The notes under the pieces: generated by a model
What the model was told of the DNA's origin: nothing
Seen by the model: the letters and a program-made list of their open reading frames with translations, nothing else
Database searches by the model: none
Translations under genes and position numbers: made by a program
Shown: in pieces, positions 50,001-60,391 of the stretch
Layout of the letters: each line of letters opens with the position of its first letter
Position numbering within the stretch: the stretch's first letter is position 1
Assembly: GCF_905475395.1 (NCBI RefSeq)
Contig: NC_058337.1
Span: 69,212,368-69,276,367, forward strand
Reading direction: 5' to 3'
Origin: Chrysoperla carnea
Taxonomy: Eukaryota > Arthropoda > Insecta > Neuroptera > Chrysopidae
DNA: 64,000 nt

Positions 50001-53000
50001 GCCCTAATTGTATTGACGATTCGTGATCAGTGTGTACACTGTACATAGCAGGTGTTGACAGTTATTGCGCACTTGGGTATAATTGCGTATGGTCGTATTT
50101 GATCTAACTACTTATTTTCGCCCCCAGATGTTTTATTACGAAATTTGGCTGACTAGCGGTCCATGTACAGGAATTCTCAACCTTTTTTTGTTACCGCACA
50201 CTTTTAACCATTATATAATTTTTACTATATTTCTAAAATTGGGCGGCGCACAAAAGTGCCGCAGTACAGTGGTTGAGAATCACTGTACTTGAAAGTCAAT
50301 GGGTCTTTGTCAATTTGTTTGTTTGAATTTGATCAATTAGACTTATGGGCTATGGCGTTTGTGGTTCTATCATGGCGGCGGTGCCATGTCACTCATAGCC
50401 TTTCTCATAGCTCATTTTGATATCGCCAGGTCAGGAATCTCCTATATTACGTAGGGGATATATTTTCGGAAGAACCAGAGTCTATTGGTTAGAATGATGT
50501 TTCATACACATTGTTAAAGACTTCATAATCTAAACTAACTCATAAACTAAAAACTCTAAAATTATGTTACATTTAAATTGGGTTGATAAAAAAAACATCG
50601 GCTTTGGACGTAAAGTGTTCACTATTTTTTCCGTCCAAAATGTTTACATTACTTGAAATAACTTACTACAAACTAAAGTAAGAAGACTTAAAAAGAAGAT
50701 TCATGAATTTTACATGTTTTAGCCGAGAATTGCATTACTCAAACTTGTTGTTTACGGAATATCTAAAAACAAAATGGTTGCCTGTTGATAAATATCAAAT
50801 TGAAAAATATTTACCCGAAGTCAAAAAGTCAATACATACATCACAAATATTAATGAGACAACAAATTCCAGATATTCGTACATATGAACATCGATGGAAA
50901 GAATACAATTTATTTGAGACAGACGTTACATCGAATATTGCAACAATATTTTGTGGTGGACCTGTATGTAGTATGGCATGGGTGCCGATGTTGTCATCCT
51001 TAGATAAAGAGCAATATTTAGCTGTATTTTGTAAACCAAATATGAAAGATTCTTTTAAACTTGGTTACTCATATACAGGAGCTGGTTTAATTCAGATTTG
51101 GAATTTTGGTGTTTTAATTAACAAGTAAGGAACAATTCGGTCTCTCAAAAATCAATTTTTAATATTATTAATTTGTAAAGGTCTACATGTGAAACAACAC
51201 CTAAGCTGGCATTGGGAATTGCACACGATTATGGTATAATTTGGCATATGGAATGGTGTCCATCAGGATGTTATCAAGAAAATGAACGGCTTGGTTTACT
51301 AGCGTTAGCAACGTCCACGGGATTTGTTTATATTATTTCAGTCCCTTTCCCGAATCAATTAAGGTGGGTGGAAAACTATTATTTTTGAACACAGTTTAGT
51401 CCAAGTCTTGAGTTCCATTTATACCACTTCCCGTTATCAAGTTGAAATTTAATAAACTGCAGAACTTTGTGAAGTCAAATTTATCAGGCTCATGTTGGCT
51501 TACTTTTTGTTTTCAAAATAAAATTTTGATTTCATACAAATGTTTTAACATTGTTTGTGCCACATTTTTACAAATGTTTTAATGTCCATTGCTCACACGG
51601 GGATGCGTAATACAATCTACGACGAAATGATCCAATTGATATTTTCGACAACTTTGAAGAAAGCAATTAAGGCAACAAATATACAAGATTTTCAAATTAT
51701 TTTTTAATTTTGAATCCGGGAAAAAGTAACAATTTTAGCATGCCGTTGTGATTGATAAATAATTAAAACATTAATTTTTTTATTTTTAATATATTTTTAC
51801 AATGATTTCAGTCCAAAAAGTAAATGAATTTGAAAACGCATAATTAAAAATATATATCAACATTTATCCTCATAAAGCATTTTTGACTAAAAATGGCGTC
51901 GTTGCCTTGATACATTTTTGAGGAATCTGGGGTTAGTTACAGAGGCGAAAAAATTTTTTAATTGAAAAAAAGCGTATAAATGTTAAAAATATTTTTAAAA
52001 GCAAGGATATATTTATTTTAAAAATATTAAACAGACTTCAGTCGATTTGAGCTAATGGAAAACTCCCAAAATTAGGTCATTTTTCATATTTTACTAAATT
52101 TTGCTTGTATTATATTTCTGGGTTGATATTATTGTATAAGTTTAGTCTGTGCCTTGCATCAAACTTATATAAATAATGTATTATATATGTATTATATAAA
52201 AAAGAAGATTTGAAAAAAATCTTCTCCACTGGATATAAAAATTTAGTAAACCTTGTTACTGTTTTTTCACATGATACAAAGATGATTGAAAATAATTTTT
52301 TGTCTTTCTTATTTTAGTGCTACTAATACTAATTTACCAGTTTACAAAACTAAACCAATATATCAATTAAAACTTCAAGATAAGACTTCGAAATTATTAG
52401 GTGATACTGAAATGCAAGTTACAAAATTAAAATGGAGTAAACAATCGGGGCATGATGTTTTAATCGCTGGATATTCAAATGGAATGGTTGCAATATGGAA
52501 TTTAAAAAATACATCACCATTATTACACGAAATTAAAGATGAGTGTATACATTTATTGCCATATGTGTGTTTTCAAGCACATGCTTCAGCTGTGTTAGGT
52601 ATAGAAAATTTCATGTTCAAGCGTTTATTTATTTTTCATTTTATTTATTTTTTTGTATAAAACAGGGAAGGGTATAGGCAAAGTGCGGTTTGGGCTAAAG
52701 ACATGCCGCATAGCTTTAATTTTGTAATAGACCTAATATAAAATATATTAGAAACATTTGTCACAGGTAACGAAAGAACGTTTTCAAATCAATTTGATGA
52801 AACCAATTCTTCTTAAATTGGATAATTTTTGCGAATAATTTGTATTCTTTGTATAAAATTCTATGTTTCTTAAATTTATAACTTATATATTGCATAATAA
52901 TGGGGTTTAACCTCCGTATCTCTGACATATACGCCTATAACAGAGGCCACCCACATCATTATTTGTGAATCTTTATTTATTTAATTACAAATTATATTAG

Positions 53001-56000
53001 AGCCTAAAGTGGCCGAGCGGTCTAAGGCATTAGTTATAGACCGTTAGTTTACTTAGACTTAGGTTGCGGGTTCGAATCCAGGCAGCGGCAGTGTGAACAA
53101 TTATAATGGGAGGGCAGAATTGATCACATTGTCGTCGCTTGGATAAGAACGTAGTAACCGACTCCACCCACATCAAAAATGTAATTGTAAATATAATTTT
53201 TAAATAAAGAGTCACAAATAATGATGTGGGTGGCCTCTGTTATAGGCGTATATGTCAGAGAAACGGAGGTTAAACCCCATTATTATTTATTACTTATATA
53301 TTCGTCTGTTTTCATAAGTTTTCTCTCAAAATTTTGTTACCAAGATCCGTTCTTTACTGTACTAAGCCTAAATCCACCCCTGGTTTAGAGAATAGAAATA
53401 GGAATAAACACTTTACACTTTGAATTTTTAAGTTGTCGATTTACCAAATACTAATGATGTACGATGGCTATTAACTGCATCCCATGATCAACTCACCAAA
53501 TTTTGGGATTTAAATGATACGCGATATCCAATTGGCGACTATAAACGTGGTATTGTGACCGATGGATATTGGTGTCCCCATTGGAATTGTGCTATTGTAT
53601 GCTTTGATGATGTTTTAATGCAATGTAAGGATTTATTTTTAATTATTTTTAAATATTCAATTTTTTTTCCAAACAATAAGATATGATAAGATTATAAGCT
53701 GTGATAAAAATTGGCTTATTTTGCTGATTACTAAAATTTCCATTTAAAAAAATATTAATCCGGAAATTTAAAATTTTATGTTTTCCTCTTACAAAGTAGT
53801 ACGCGGTCTCATGTTTTATTATGTAAAAAGTTATTAGCAGAAACGTTATTGTCATATGATACAAGTGAAACTATTTTATTTTGTAAACAGTGGAATATCC
53901 AGGAAAACGGTAAAATTGGAATTCTGGATTATTACGAACTATGTTTTCATAATTAATAACACAACACTTTCGATTCGATCGTTTTTACTCATTTTATTTA
54001 CTCATTTTAAATCTTTATTGAATTCCACTTGTAACATATGACAATGACGTTTCTGCTAGCCACTTTTTAGGCTAATCAACCCTCATTTTTCTGAAATAAA
54101 ACACGAGATGGCGCAAAGGTCACCCGCCAAAAATACTTTACTAGTGTATGTGTATTCGTTGTATGCGTAGTCATGATACAATAAAAGCGATGCCAGCGTT
54201 TCCAGTGAAAAGTTTTGGCGTGAAAAGAGGCTGTTATGACTAGTTTTCAATTCTTTACATGTTAATGTTACAGTAAATGTCAAATTAAAATTATTGAAAA
54301 ACACTAATTAATTAAACTTAATGCATTAAAAGTTGTGAAAATAAGAAATCAAATTGCGCAAATATTATTTTTCAAATGTAAATTATTATAATTATTTATT
54401 TAAATTTGTGAGACAATATTATTAAATTTTCAATGTTAGTCATAAATGCAATCCATACAATTATATATGCATCCATACAATTCTATAATTAAATTAGAGT
54501 ATCGTTACCATGGAAACGCCTCCAATAAAACTCATACACGGTGCGAATACGATATATCAAAATCAATTCATGCATCAAATTTCATTTCAAGAAGACAAAA
54601 TTGTGGTCGCTAGAGTTAGCTAGAGTGTGTACATTTTACAGGCTCATATGTCTATATACCATAATTACTGCTTTTTGACCAAATAATTGACTTTTATCCA
54701 ATAGGTTTAAAAGTACAATATACGTCCTAAATCTTCCCACGGAGAGAAATGTTTTTTTTTTAAGATTAACAAAATAATTATGCATAAATTTGATTTCCAA
54801 AAATGTTACCAATTTCTCACTAAAATATGCTAAAAAAGGACGAATCTCGTAATGTTCAATAATCCTTAGAAGTTATTTTGATATAAAAAATACTGACTTG
54901 TATGATGACACAAAATATTAAAATATTTTTTTTTTGATTATCCAAATGAACCCTTCCCCCATGCATGCAAAATCCCCCTTACTTAAACTTTTTTGGGTTT
55001 ACTTTTGTTAGTTATATGTTTTTTTTTTTTTTTTTTTTTTTTTAATCATTAAGATTTAATTAAACCAATGTATTGGGCTAATTCTAAAATGTTTCAAGCT
55101 GAATAATAAATGTAATTTTATTTTGTAGCTTTAACCGTTACAACTTTAATATCATGCCGTGATTTTGGCTATAAACCAGTACCATTACTTCGAAACAATT
55201 CACCATGTAAATGTTTAGCTGTTAATGAATGGATGAATGGAATTGCTCAAGGGTCGGTTGCTGGTGAATGGCAATTAACATTTCCAACACAAATGTTTTA
55301 TGGTTTAGAAAATGAAAAAAATTTAAGGCATAGACGTTCAGTAAGTGTATGGATTTTAAATTTTTTTTCGAAATAGGCTTATGGTTTTTATTTTTAGCTA
55401 GGTGGATTTACTGAATATCTTGATCGTACTAAAACACCCGAAGAACTAATAAAATATGATGAAAAGAAAAAGAAATTAGCAAAAACAGATTTGCAAGAGT
55501 TTTCAAAATTATCTGATGATGATATTGAAGTTTTACCATTTCTTTATGAAGATGCTGTGGAAAAATATGGCGTTGTATTCTGCGATTTTGATTTGGTATG
55601 TTTTATTTTCAATGTATTAAGATTTTTGTAAATGTGATGTAGGCAATTAATTCGAAAAATAACTTTTATCGTGCAAAATGTTTAAAGAAACGTTGTTAGA
55701 TCAAAGAAGCATGTCCGAGTGATGTTGATTATAGCCCTTATCTTCAGCATCATTTTGAATTGACGAGCACCAATTTTTTGTTCATAAATGGAAGGATAAA
55801 ACGTATATATAAATTTTATAATAAAAACGGTTTCAATTTTTATTTTTTCATATAAAAGGTATATACAAATTTTAGTCTTATCTCTTTCCTAATGAAGTTG
55901 TATTTCTACAATTATGTAATTATGTGCTTATTTACACTTTTTTGCATGTTCCTCCTGTTATTACTTATATTTTCTGAAACGTAAATCTTCAATTTATTTT

Positions 56001-56309
56001 GAGTAGTTAAAATTCGGTTGAGTAGAATTACACGACGTCATCCGTTGGTGGTATAGCACGACAACTTCATGTGAATAACTGCTTTTTTCTTTGCAGAGTA
56101 CAAAAGATGCGATACCAAAACAAGCATTCGAACGGATTCATAATCCGGAGTTATTAAAAGACTTTCCCTATGATATGTATCCTATTATATCATTGAATAA
56201 ACTTGCATGGAATCCAAACGAAGATAGTTATCGATACATAGCCATTGGATATGAGGCTGGTTTTGTACGATTACAATGTGTTAAATTTATGCGTAGTAAA
56301 ATTGATTAA
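44052..56309 (+). CDS. GTF3C2: TFIIIC 110-kDa subunit-like protein with zinc fingers and WD repeats
   Basis: Fifteen exons: 44052-44166, 44226-45035, 45302-45597, 45658-45804, 46307-46479, 47391-47439, 48087-48504, 49471-49564, 50723-51124, 51181-51363, 52318-52598, 53433-53624, 55129-55340, 55398-55595, 56097-56309. All are GT-AG and join in frame to 1,260 codons plus stop. In order: a basic disordered region; seven-residue KTPETKX repeats (about 74-115); a bipartite-type basic cluster; an AT-hook GKRGRKPA (342-349); zinc-finger-like pairs near 375-395, 431-451, 465-485, 563-585 and 595-616; then a WD40-type C-terminal half from about 700. The diagnostic part is FCGGPVCSMAWVP, LIQIWNFG, GIAHDYGIIWHMEWCPSG and RLGLLALATSTGFVYIISVP, matching the TFIIIC110 propeller. 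TFIIIC binds the B-box of Pol III genes and recruits TFIIIB. Human GTF3C2 has 911 residues, so this protein is longer. The poly(A) signal is at 56967-56972. The tiny exon 47391-47439 is the least certain. Confidence 0.9.
44334..44465 (+). repeat. Coding 21-bp tandem repeat in GTF3C2 exon 2
   Basis: Tandem 21-bp units encode seven-residue blocks KTPETKS, KTPETKA, KTPETRT and KTPGTGT-K, then diverged AKISETK and AKIPENN. The periodicity at DNA level (ACACCTGAAACGAAATCTAA and variants) shows that the segment grew by unit duplication. Thr-Pro steps make it a candidate proline-directed phosphorylation region, which is inference. Length may vary between individuals. Confidence 0.85.
47650..47830 (+). 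repeat. Imperfect tandem duplication in a GTF3C2 intron
   Basis: Two units of about 95 bp share AAGGAACAAC, TTTTACCAGTAACGAGTYCG and GACTTTT in the same order. They lie in the intron between exons 6 and 7. No coding or structural RNA signal is seen. Confidence 0.6.
50168..50285. mobile_element. Small hAT-type MITE
   Basis: The left end CAGGAATTCTCAACCTTTTT and the right end, read inverted, CAGTGATTCTCAACCACTG form terminal inverted repeats of about 15 bp in a 118-bp element. CAG(T/G)GNTTCTCAACC is a common terminus of hAT-derived MITEs. A clear 8-bp duplication is not visible; only GTA and TAC flank it. It sits in the intron before GTF3C2 exon 9. Confidence 0.65.
52881..53302 (+). mobile_element. 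tRNA-derived SINE enclosed in long inverted arms
   Basis: The element (52892-53291) is flanked by the 11-bp direct repeat ACTTATATATT at 52881-52891 and 53292-53302. Its two ends are inverted copies of each other: 52894-52968 mirrors 53213-53287 with one mismatch in 75, and weaker similarity reaches about 105 bp. Between them lies a tRNA-like head (53000-53088) with an A-box TGGCCGAGCGG (53010-53020) and a perfect B-box GGTTCGAATCC (53069-53079), spaced as in a class II tRNA such as tRNA-Leu. A further body segment leads to the right arm. A target duplication longer than 10 bp suggests LINE-driven insertion. It lies in the intron between GTF3C2 exons 11 and 12, in sense orientation. Confidence 0.85.
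54147..54551 (+). repeat. Dispersed ~400-bp repeat, copy 2
   Basis: This is the partner of 1341-1746 in the same orientation. It lies in the intron between GTF3C2 exons 12 and 13. The two copies are more than 50 kb apart, so the family is interspersed. The best-conserved block is the last 60 bp (GTATCGTTACCATGG, then AAACGCCTCCAATAAAACTC). Confidence 0.75.
55019..55043 (+). repeat. Poly(T) run in a GTF3C2 intron
   Basis: An uninterrupted run of about 25 T residues lies some 85 bp before exon 13. It could be the tail of a minus-strand retroposon or a simple homopolymer. No element body is recognised beside it. Confidence 0.8.
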
Positions 56310-57167
56310 CAAGTGGGTAACTTTAACGTTGCATACATAAAGTATGCTTATATTATAAAGACTGAATCAGGATAATCTTTCCACAAATCAGAGGAATATT
56401 CTACACACGGAACCATCAAATTTTACTAAGATTATCGAATTTATCTAAATCGGAAACTATTGGGATATAAGCTAAAACTAAGAACACTTAATGTTCTTGG
56501 CTTAATATCTATCTATATTTTATTAAACGCCTGCTGAAACCAAATTTAAGCTTGTTATTGTAGAATGTTTACTTTACATATGGTGTGTTTATCCTGATTT
56601 CCGGTAATATAAAATAAGGTATTCTTATTGTGGGGGCAGTATCAAGCAGAGGCAAATCTTGTATGTACCAAGTTTATTTAGTTATTCAATATACTCGAGT
56701 TTGCGGTCTGATACAATTTCTATTATGTATTTAATCATTGGGATACCGTGTATTATCTTATACAAGTTAATCTAATATTTGTAAAATTGTATTTAATTAA
56801 TAATTAAGCTTCTAAATATCAAATGATTTCATATGGAACATTAGGTATATTTTCTATAACTTAATAATGTATAGTTTTAGTGTACATTCTGTATAAATTT
56901 AATGAACTTACAATGTTTTAATTGTACGAAATTATCCAATTTTTGTGATAATTGTATTTTTGTAAAAATAAACTTATTTGTGTAAGAATCTAAGTTACGT
57001 TTTTAAGAATTGAAAAAATCTTGTTCAAAAAAACCTGACTATGGAATGTTTGCTTTGGGAAATATATCATCCCGGTAAAGATAGATTATGTGTTTCACCC
57101 TAAATAATTTAATACAGGTTCGTAACTTATGAGGACACCTCTTTTCGGTATCATAATGGACCATATA
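56310..57167. other. GTF3C2 3' UTR and following spacer
   Basis: The untranslated region probably ends soon after AATAAA at 56967-56972. I see no gene in the remainder. The minus-strand ORF at 57039-57230 overlaps a MITE and is not supported. Confidence 0.5.
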
Positions 57168-57313
57168 CAGCGCCGGATCTACCCCCAAATCAAGGTAGAG
57201 CGAGATCGTCTTTCGGCGCCTTTTTTCCAAAAATTAACTTGTATTTCAATAATAAACACTTAAAATGCTCCACTTTCTCCCGCTTCACTTGCTCCTTTCT
57301 TGGTTCGGCGCTG
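57168..57313. mobile_element. Small MITE with CAGCGCCG ends
   Basis: CAGCGCCGGATCTACC on the left and TTGGTTCGGCGCTG on the right form short terminal inverted repeats around a 146-bp body that is richer in GC than its surroundings. Flanking octamers ACCATATA and ACCCTATG share five of eight bases, so an 8-bp target duplication that has since mutated is possible, which would suggest a hAT origin. Confidence 0.55.
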
Positions 57314-58685
57314 ACCCTATGGTCTAAGAGTGTATCACCCCAGGACAGCCACTTTTAATCTTATTTAATAATGAAGTCTCGTTCAACTTGTTTCAGCTGG
57401 TTCTAGAAAAGCATGAAAAGCATGTGAACTTTCTCCCACTATTAGATCAATTAAGATATAATTTAGTCATAGATCATAGCCTCCTTGTCTTGATCTGGTC
57501 ACAAAACTTTTTGAACAACTCTGAATTTGCTTCTTTTGAATAGGATCGTATTAAAAAAACAAACGAAAATAAATACAAATTATTTTATTAAAAAATTAAT
57601 TTAAAAAGAAAATTTTGTGGCTGCATTCTATTTTTATGTGGTAGGTTTTTAACGTTGCGTTCAGAGCTGTACTTCATATTTTTTATAATGCTGATTCTAT
57701 AAATTCATCTAAAACATAAAACTCGTTTATTAAAAGAAATCAGAGAAATTAAAATTGTAATAATTAACTTACATTTGATATCAAACTCTGAGTGTAGAAT
57801 CTTTTCACAAAATTGAATAATTTGATCTTGAAATATTCCTCAAACTTTAGCTAATAAAAGAAAAAAGATGGATAAATTATATCACATAACGAGTTTTTAA
57901 GCGGTAAATATTGTTAAAAATTTTAATTGAGCAGTAGTTTTAGTATTATTTTTCCAGTGTTCATACTCTCCATTGAAGCACTCTTTACAACAGAGAAGTA
58001 TGTTGCACGCCGAATATCGGTAAAAGTATAGTAATTTTCGAAAGTTCTTTAGGTGAATTTTTGAATTTTATTAGATGCTAACGAAGCTTTTTTATTTCAC
58101 CCCAAGCTTGTATTGCTTAGAATAAGTAAGTAAAAATTGGTTTTTTTAAAATTCCAGATCCAGGTGCAATATCTCGAAAAATTTGATAAAAATCTCTTTG
58201 GGGATCTTTGACAGGGGCTACCAAGATTATGTAAATAAATTTTTAGGCTGATCAAACGCAAGACGTTCCAACCTTCTAAAAAGTGGTGAGGGTCATTTTC
58301 CAATTTTCAATCTACAAAATTCTGAAGTCTCAGGAATTACGAATCAGCTACAGATTTCGTTCCTTATATTTTGCACGCGCAAATCTCTTCAGAACCTGCT
58401 ACACTAAATATGATGTTTAAAAATTATTAAAATAAAAAAGTATATTTACCAAAATTGTACAAACATTCGGATACCTTTTAAAATATATGATCGATCATAA
58501 GATGAATTATGATTCAATAACTCAGTTATGATTCCATATTCCCCACTTTCAACACATTATAATCCGTTAGAATAATCATCGAATAATTAATAAAGAATAG
58601 ATTAAAATTTTACAATTAATTTTCGAACTAAGTTAATAATTAAATTTTTCTTAAACTAATGCTGAATTAAAATGTAGAGTTATTA
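57314..58685. other. Intergenic region without recognised features
   Basis: AT-rich sequence between the MITE and the 3' end of the unrecognised 139-residue gene. The short minus-strand ORF at 58097-58303 shows no known motif. I see nothing else. Confidence 0.4.
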
Positions 58686-59105
58686 TTATTTTTTAATACT
58701 ATTTCTTAGATCGTATGTTTGTAACACGTTCGGATGTATAGGCTCCCTTGATTTTGGTTCACTATGCTGTTTACGTAAACTTAAAAAACGTCGTTTACTT
58801 CGCGATTGTCGTTTTTTATTTTCATATAATTTCGTATCATCGACACTAGATTTTTTAGTTTCTGGTACTGTATAACATAAATCGGTGTTAATCGTTTCAT
58901 CATCCAAAAGTAATTCTTCATTAGCTGCGATTAATTTTTTTTCCTTGTATGAATCGTGCAAATGTTGTGATGCCTTTGAAAATCGTACGGGTCGTAAACG
59001 ATTATATCCTTGATTGAAAGTTAACAATTGATTAATTCGATACGATAAAACATCTGCTTCTTTTGTACACCAATTTAATGTTTTTGAATTAAATTTTAAG
59101 GCCAT
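58686..59105 (-). CDS. Uncharacterised basic protein, 139 residues
   Basis: A single open frame starts at ATG 59105-59103 and ends in two consecutive stops. I do not recognise the protein. The N-terminal half (MALKFNSKTLNWCTKEADVL, SYRINQLLTFNQGYNRLRPV) looks like a folded helical segment with balanced composition. An acidic stretch follows (NEELLLDDETINTD), then a strongly basic region (NKKRQSRSKRRFLSLRKQ) that could be a nuclear localisation or nucleic-acid-binding segment, and finally EPIHPNVLQTYDLRNSIKK. There is no signal peptide or membrane segment. Length and composition stand out from the random ORFs of this AT-rich window, so I think it is a real gene, either intronless or the last exon of a longer one. 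Confidence 0.55.
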   Translation of the reverse strand: MALKFNSKTLNWCTKEADVLSYRINQLLTFNQGYNRLRPVRFSKASQHLHDSYKEKKLIAANEELLLDDETINTDLCYTVPETKKSSVDDTKLYENKKRQSRSKRRFLSLRKQHSEPKSREPIHPNVLQTYDLRNSIKK

Positions 59106-60353
59106 ATTTATTATGTTTATAAATATTTCTCAAAAGAGTGTTCAATTCGTTTAAGTTATTATAGACACCACTAATGAATTTAACTAAAAGGTAATTTAAA
59201 TAAATTGTATTATATTATACTAGAAAAACTAATGAAAAGTGCGCGTATATCCACGTTTTTTTTCTATTTAAAGGTAATTTAATTATTCTACTTAGTCAGT
59301 AGCGAACTTCATCGAAACAATTATTTCTCTAGGTATTTAATAATTTTGCAACAATATTTTCTAACCGAAAACTTACTTTGATTAAAAAAACATTTTCCTG
59401 AATAAAATTTTTTTAAACTTATTAAAAAAATGAATATTTTTATTGATATGATTTTTGGAATCTACATGTTTTGAAAGAAATTTTTTGGTCTCAACTCCTG
59501 GTTATCATTTCTTCTATCGACGCATACATTTGAATACTTATATTCCCTCAGTTTTGTTTTTATTAAAGGGATGAAAATTATAAAAATATTCGAGGTAAAA
59601 AATATTTATATTATATTACAAACTCCAAAAACCGCCTTTGAAATAAATTTATTAATAGTATTGTTACAAGAGAGAAGCCTTAGCAAATTTTAATAATTGA
59701 AAATTATATATTTATTAAAAATATTAATTATGTAATATTTTACCAAAAACCGATTTAATAAGATTTACAGATGATCATTACGACAAAATTAAGTGTAGGC
59801 TGGGTTAAATCATTTCTTATTAGGTAATTCAATATTTTCTTTCCTTGAAATTAGTTTGACGTCAAACTCAATTTATTATTTTGATGGCTCATTATTTTTT
59901 AAAGCCAAAAAGCGTTAAAGTAATAACAACGTAATTAACTAATACCTACTTATATATTATTATTAGAGTTAAAAAATCGATTTAATAAAAAAAAAGGGAA
60001 ATTATTTGTGTGAGCATCAAGAGTCGCAGCTGACCCACCCCACGGCTTGTTTGTAGATGTTTAGATATCGAAATGATTAATCTAAAATAGAGAAAGTGAT
60101 ATCGAAATAATTTTTTGTATTTACCAAAATAGCAAGAAGAGCCGATACAGAAGGTCTGGTGATTAGATAGGAAAATAAAAACTCAATTTGATTAATTTTA
60201 AAAAGAATTATAGGTATAATATTAAAAAAAATGGCAGGTTGATGATTATTTAACAAAATAATACAAAAATATTTTTAAAATCTAAAAATAATTGTTCTCT
60301 TAAAAATTACTAAAAATTATATATACAGCACTTCACATTAAAAATTTGTCCTT
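59106..60353. other. Intergenic region between the orphan ORF and clarin
   Basis: AT-rich sequence that should include the promoter of the 139-residue ORF. No ORF of note, RNA gene or defined repeat is visible. Confidence 0.4.
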
Positions 60354-60391
60354 TTTATTTTACACATCACAATAAATAACGAATCGTTTTG

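Noticed and set aside
53000-53088. A functional tRNA-Leu gene
   Set aside because: A- and B-boxes are intact but the acceptor stem does not pair properly and the sequence runs on into a repeat body with inverted arms, so it is a SINE head.
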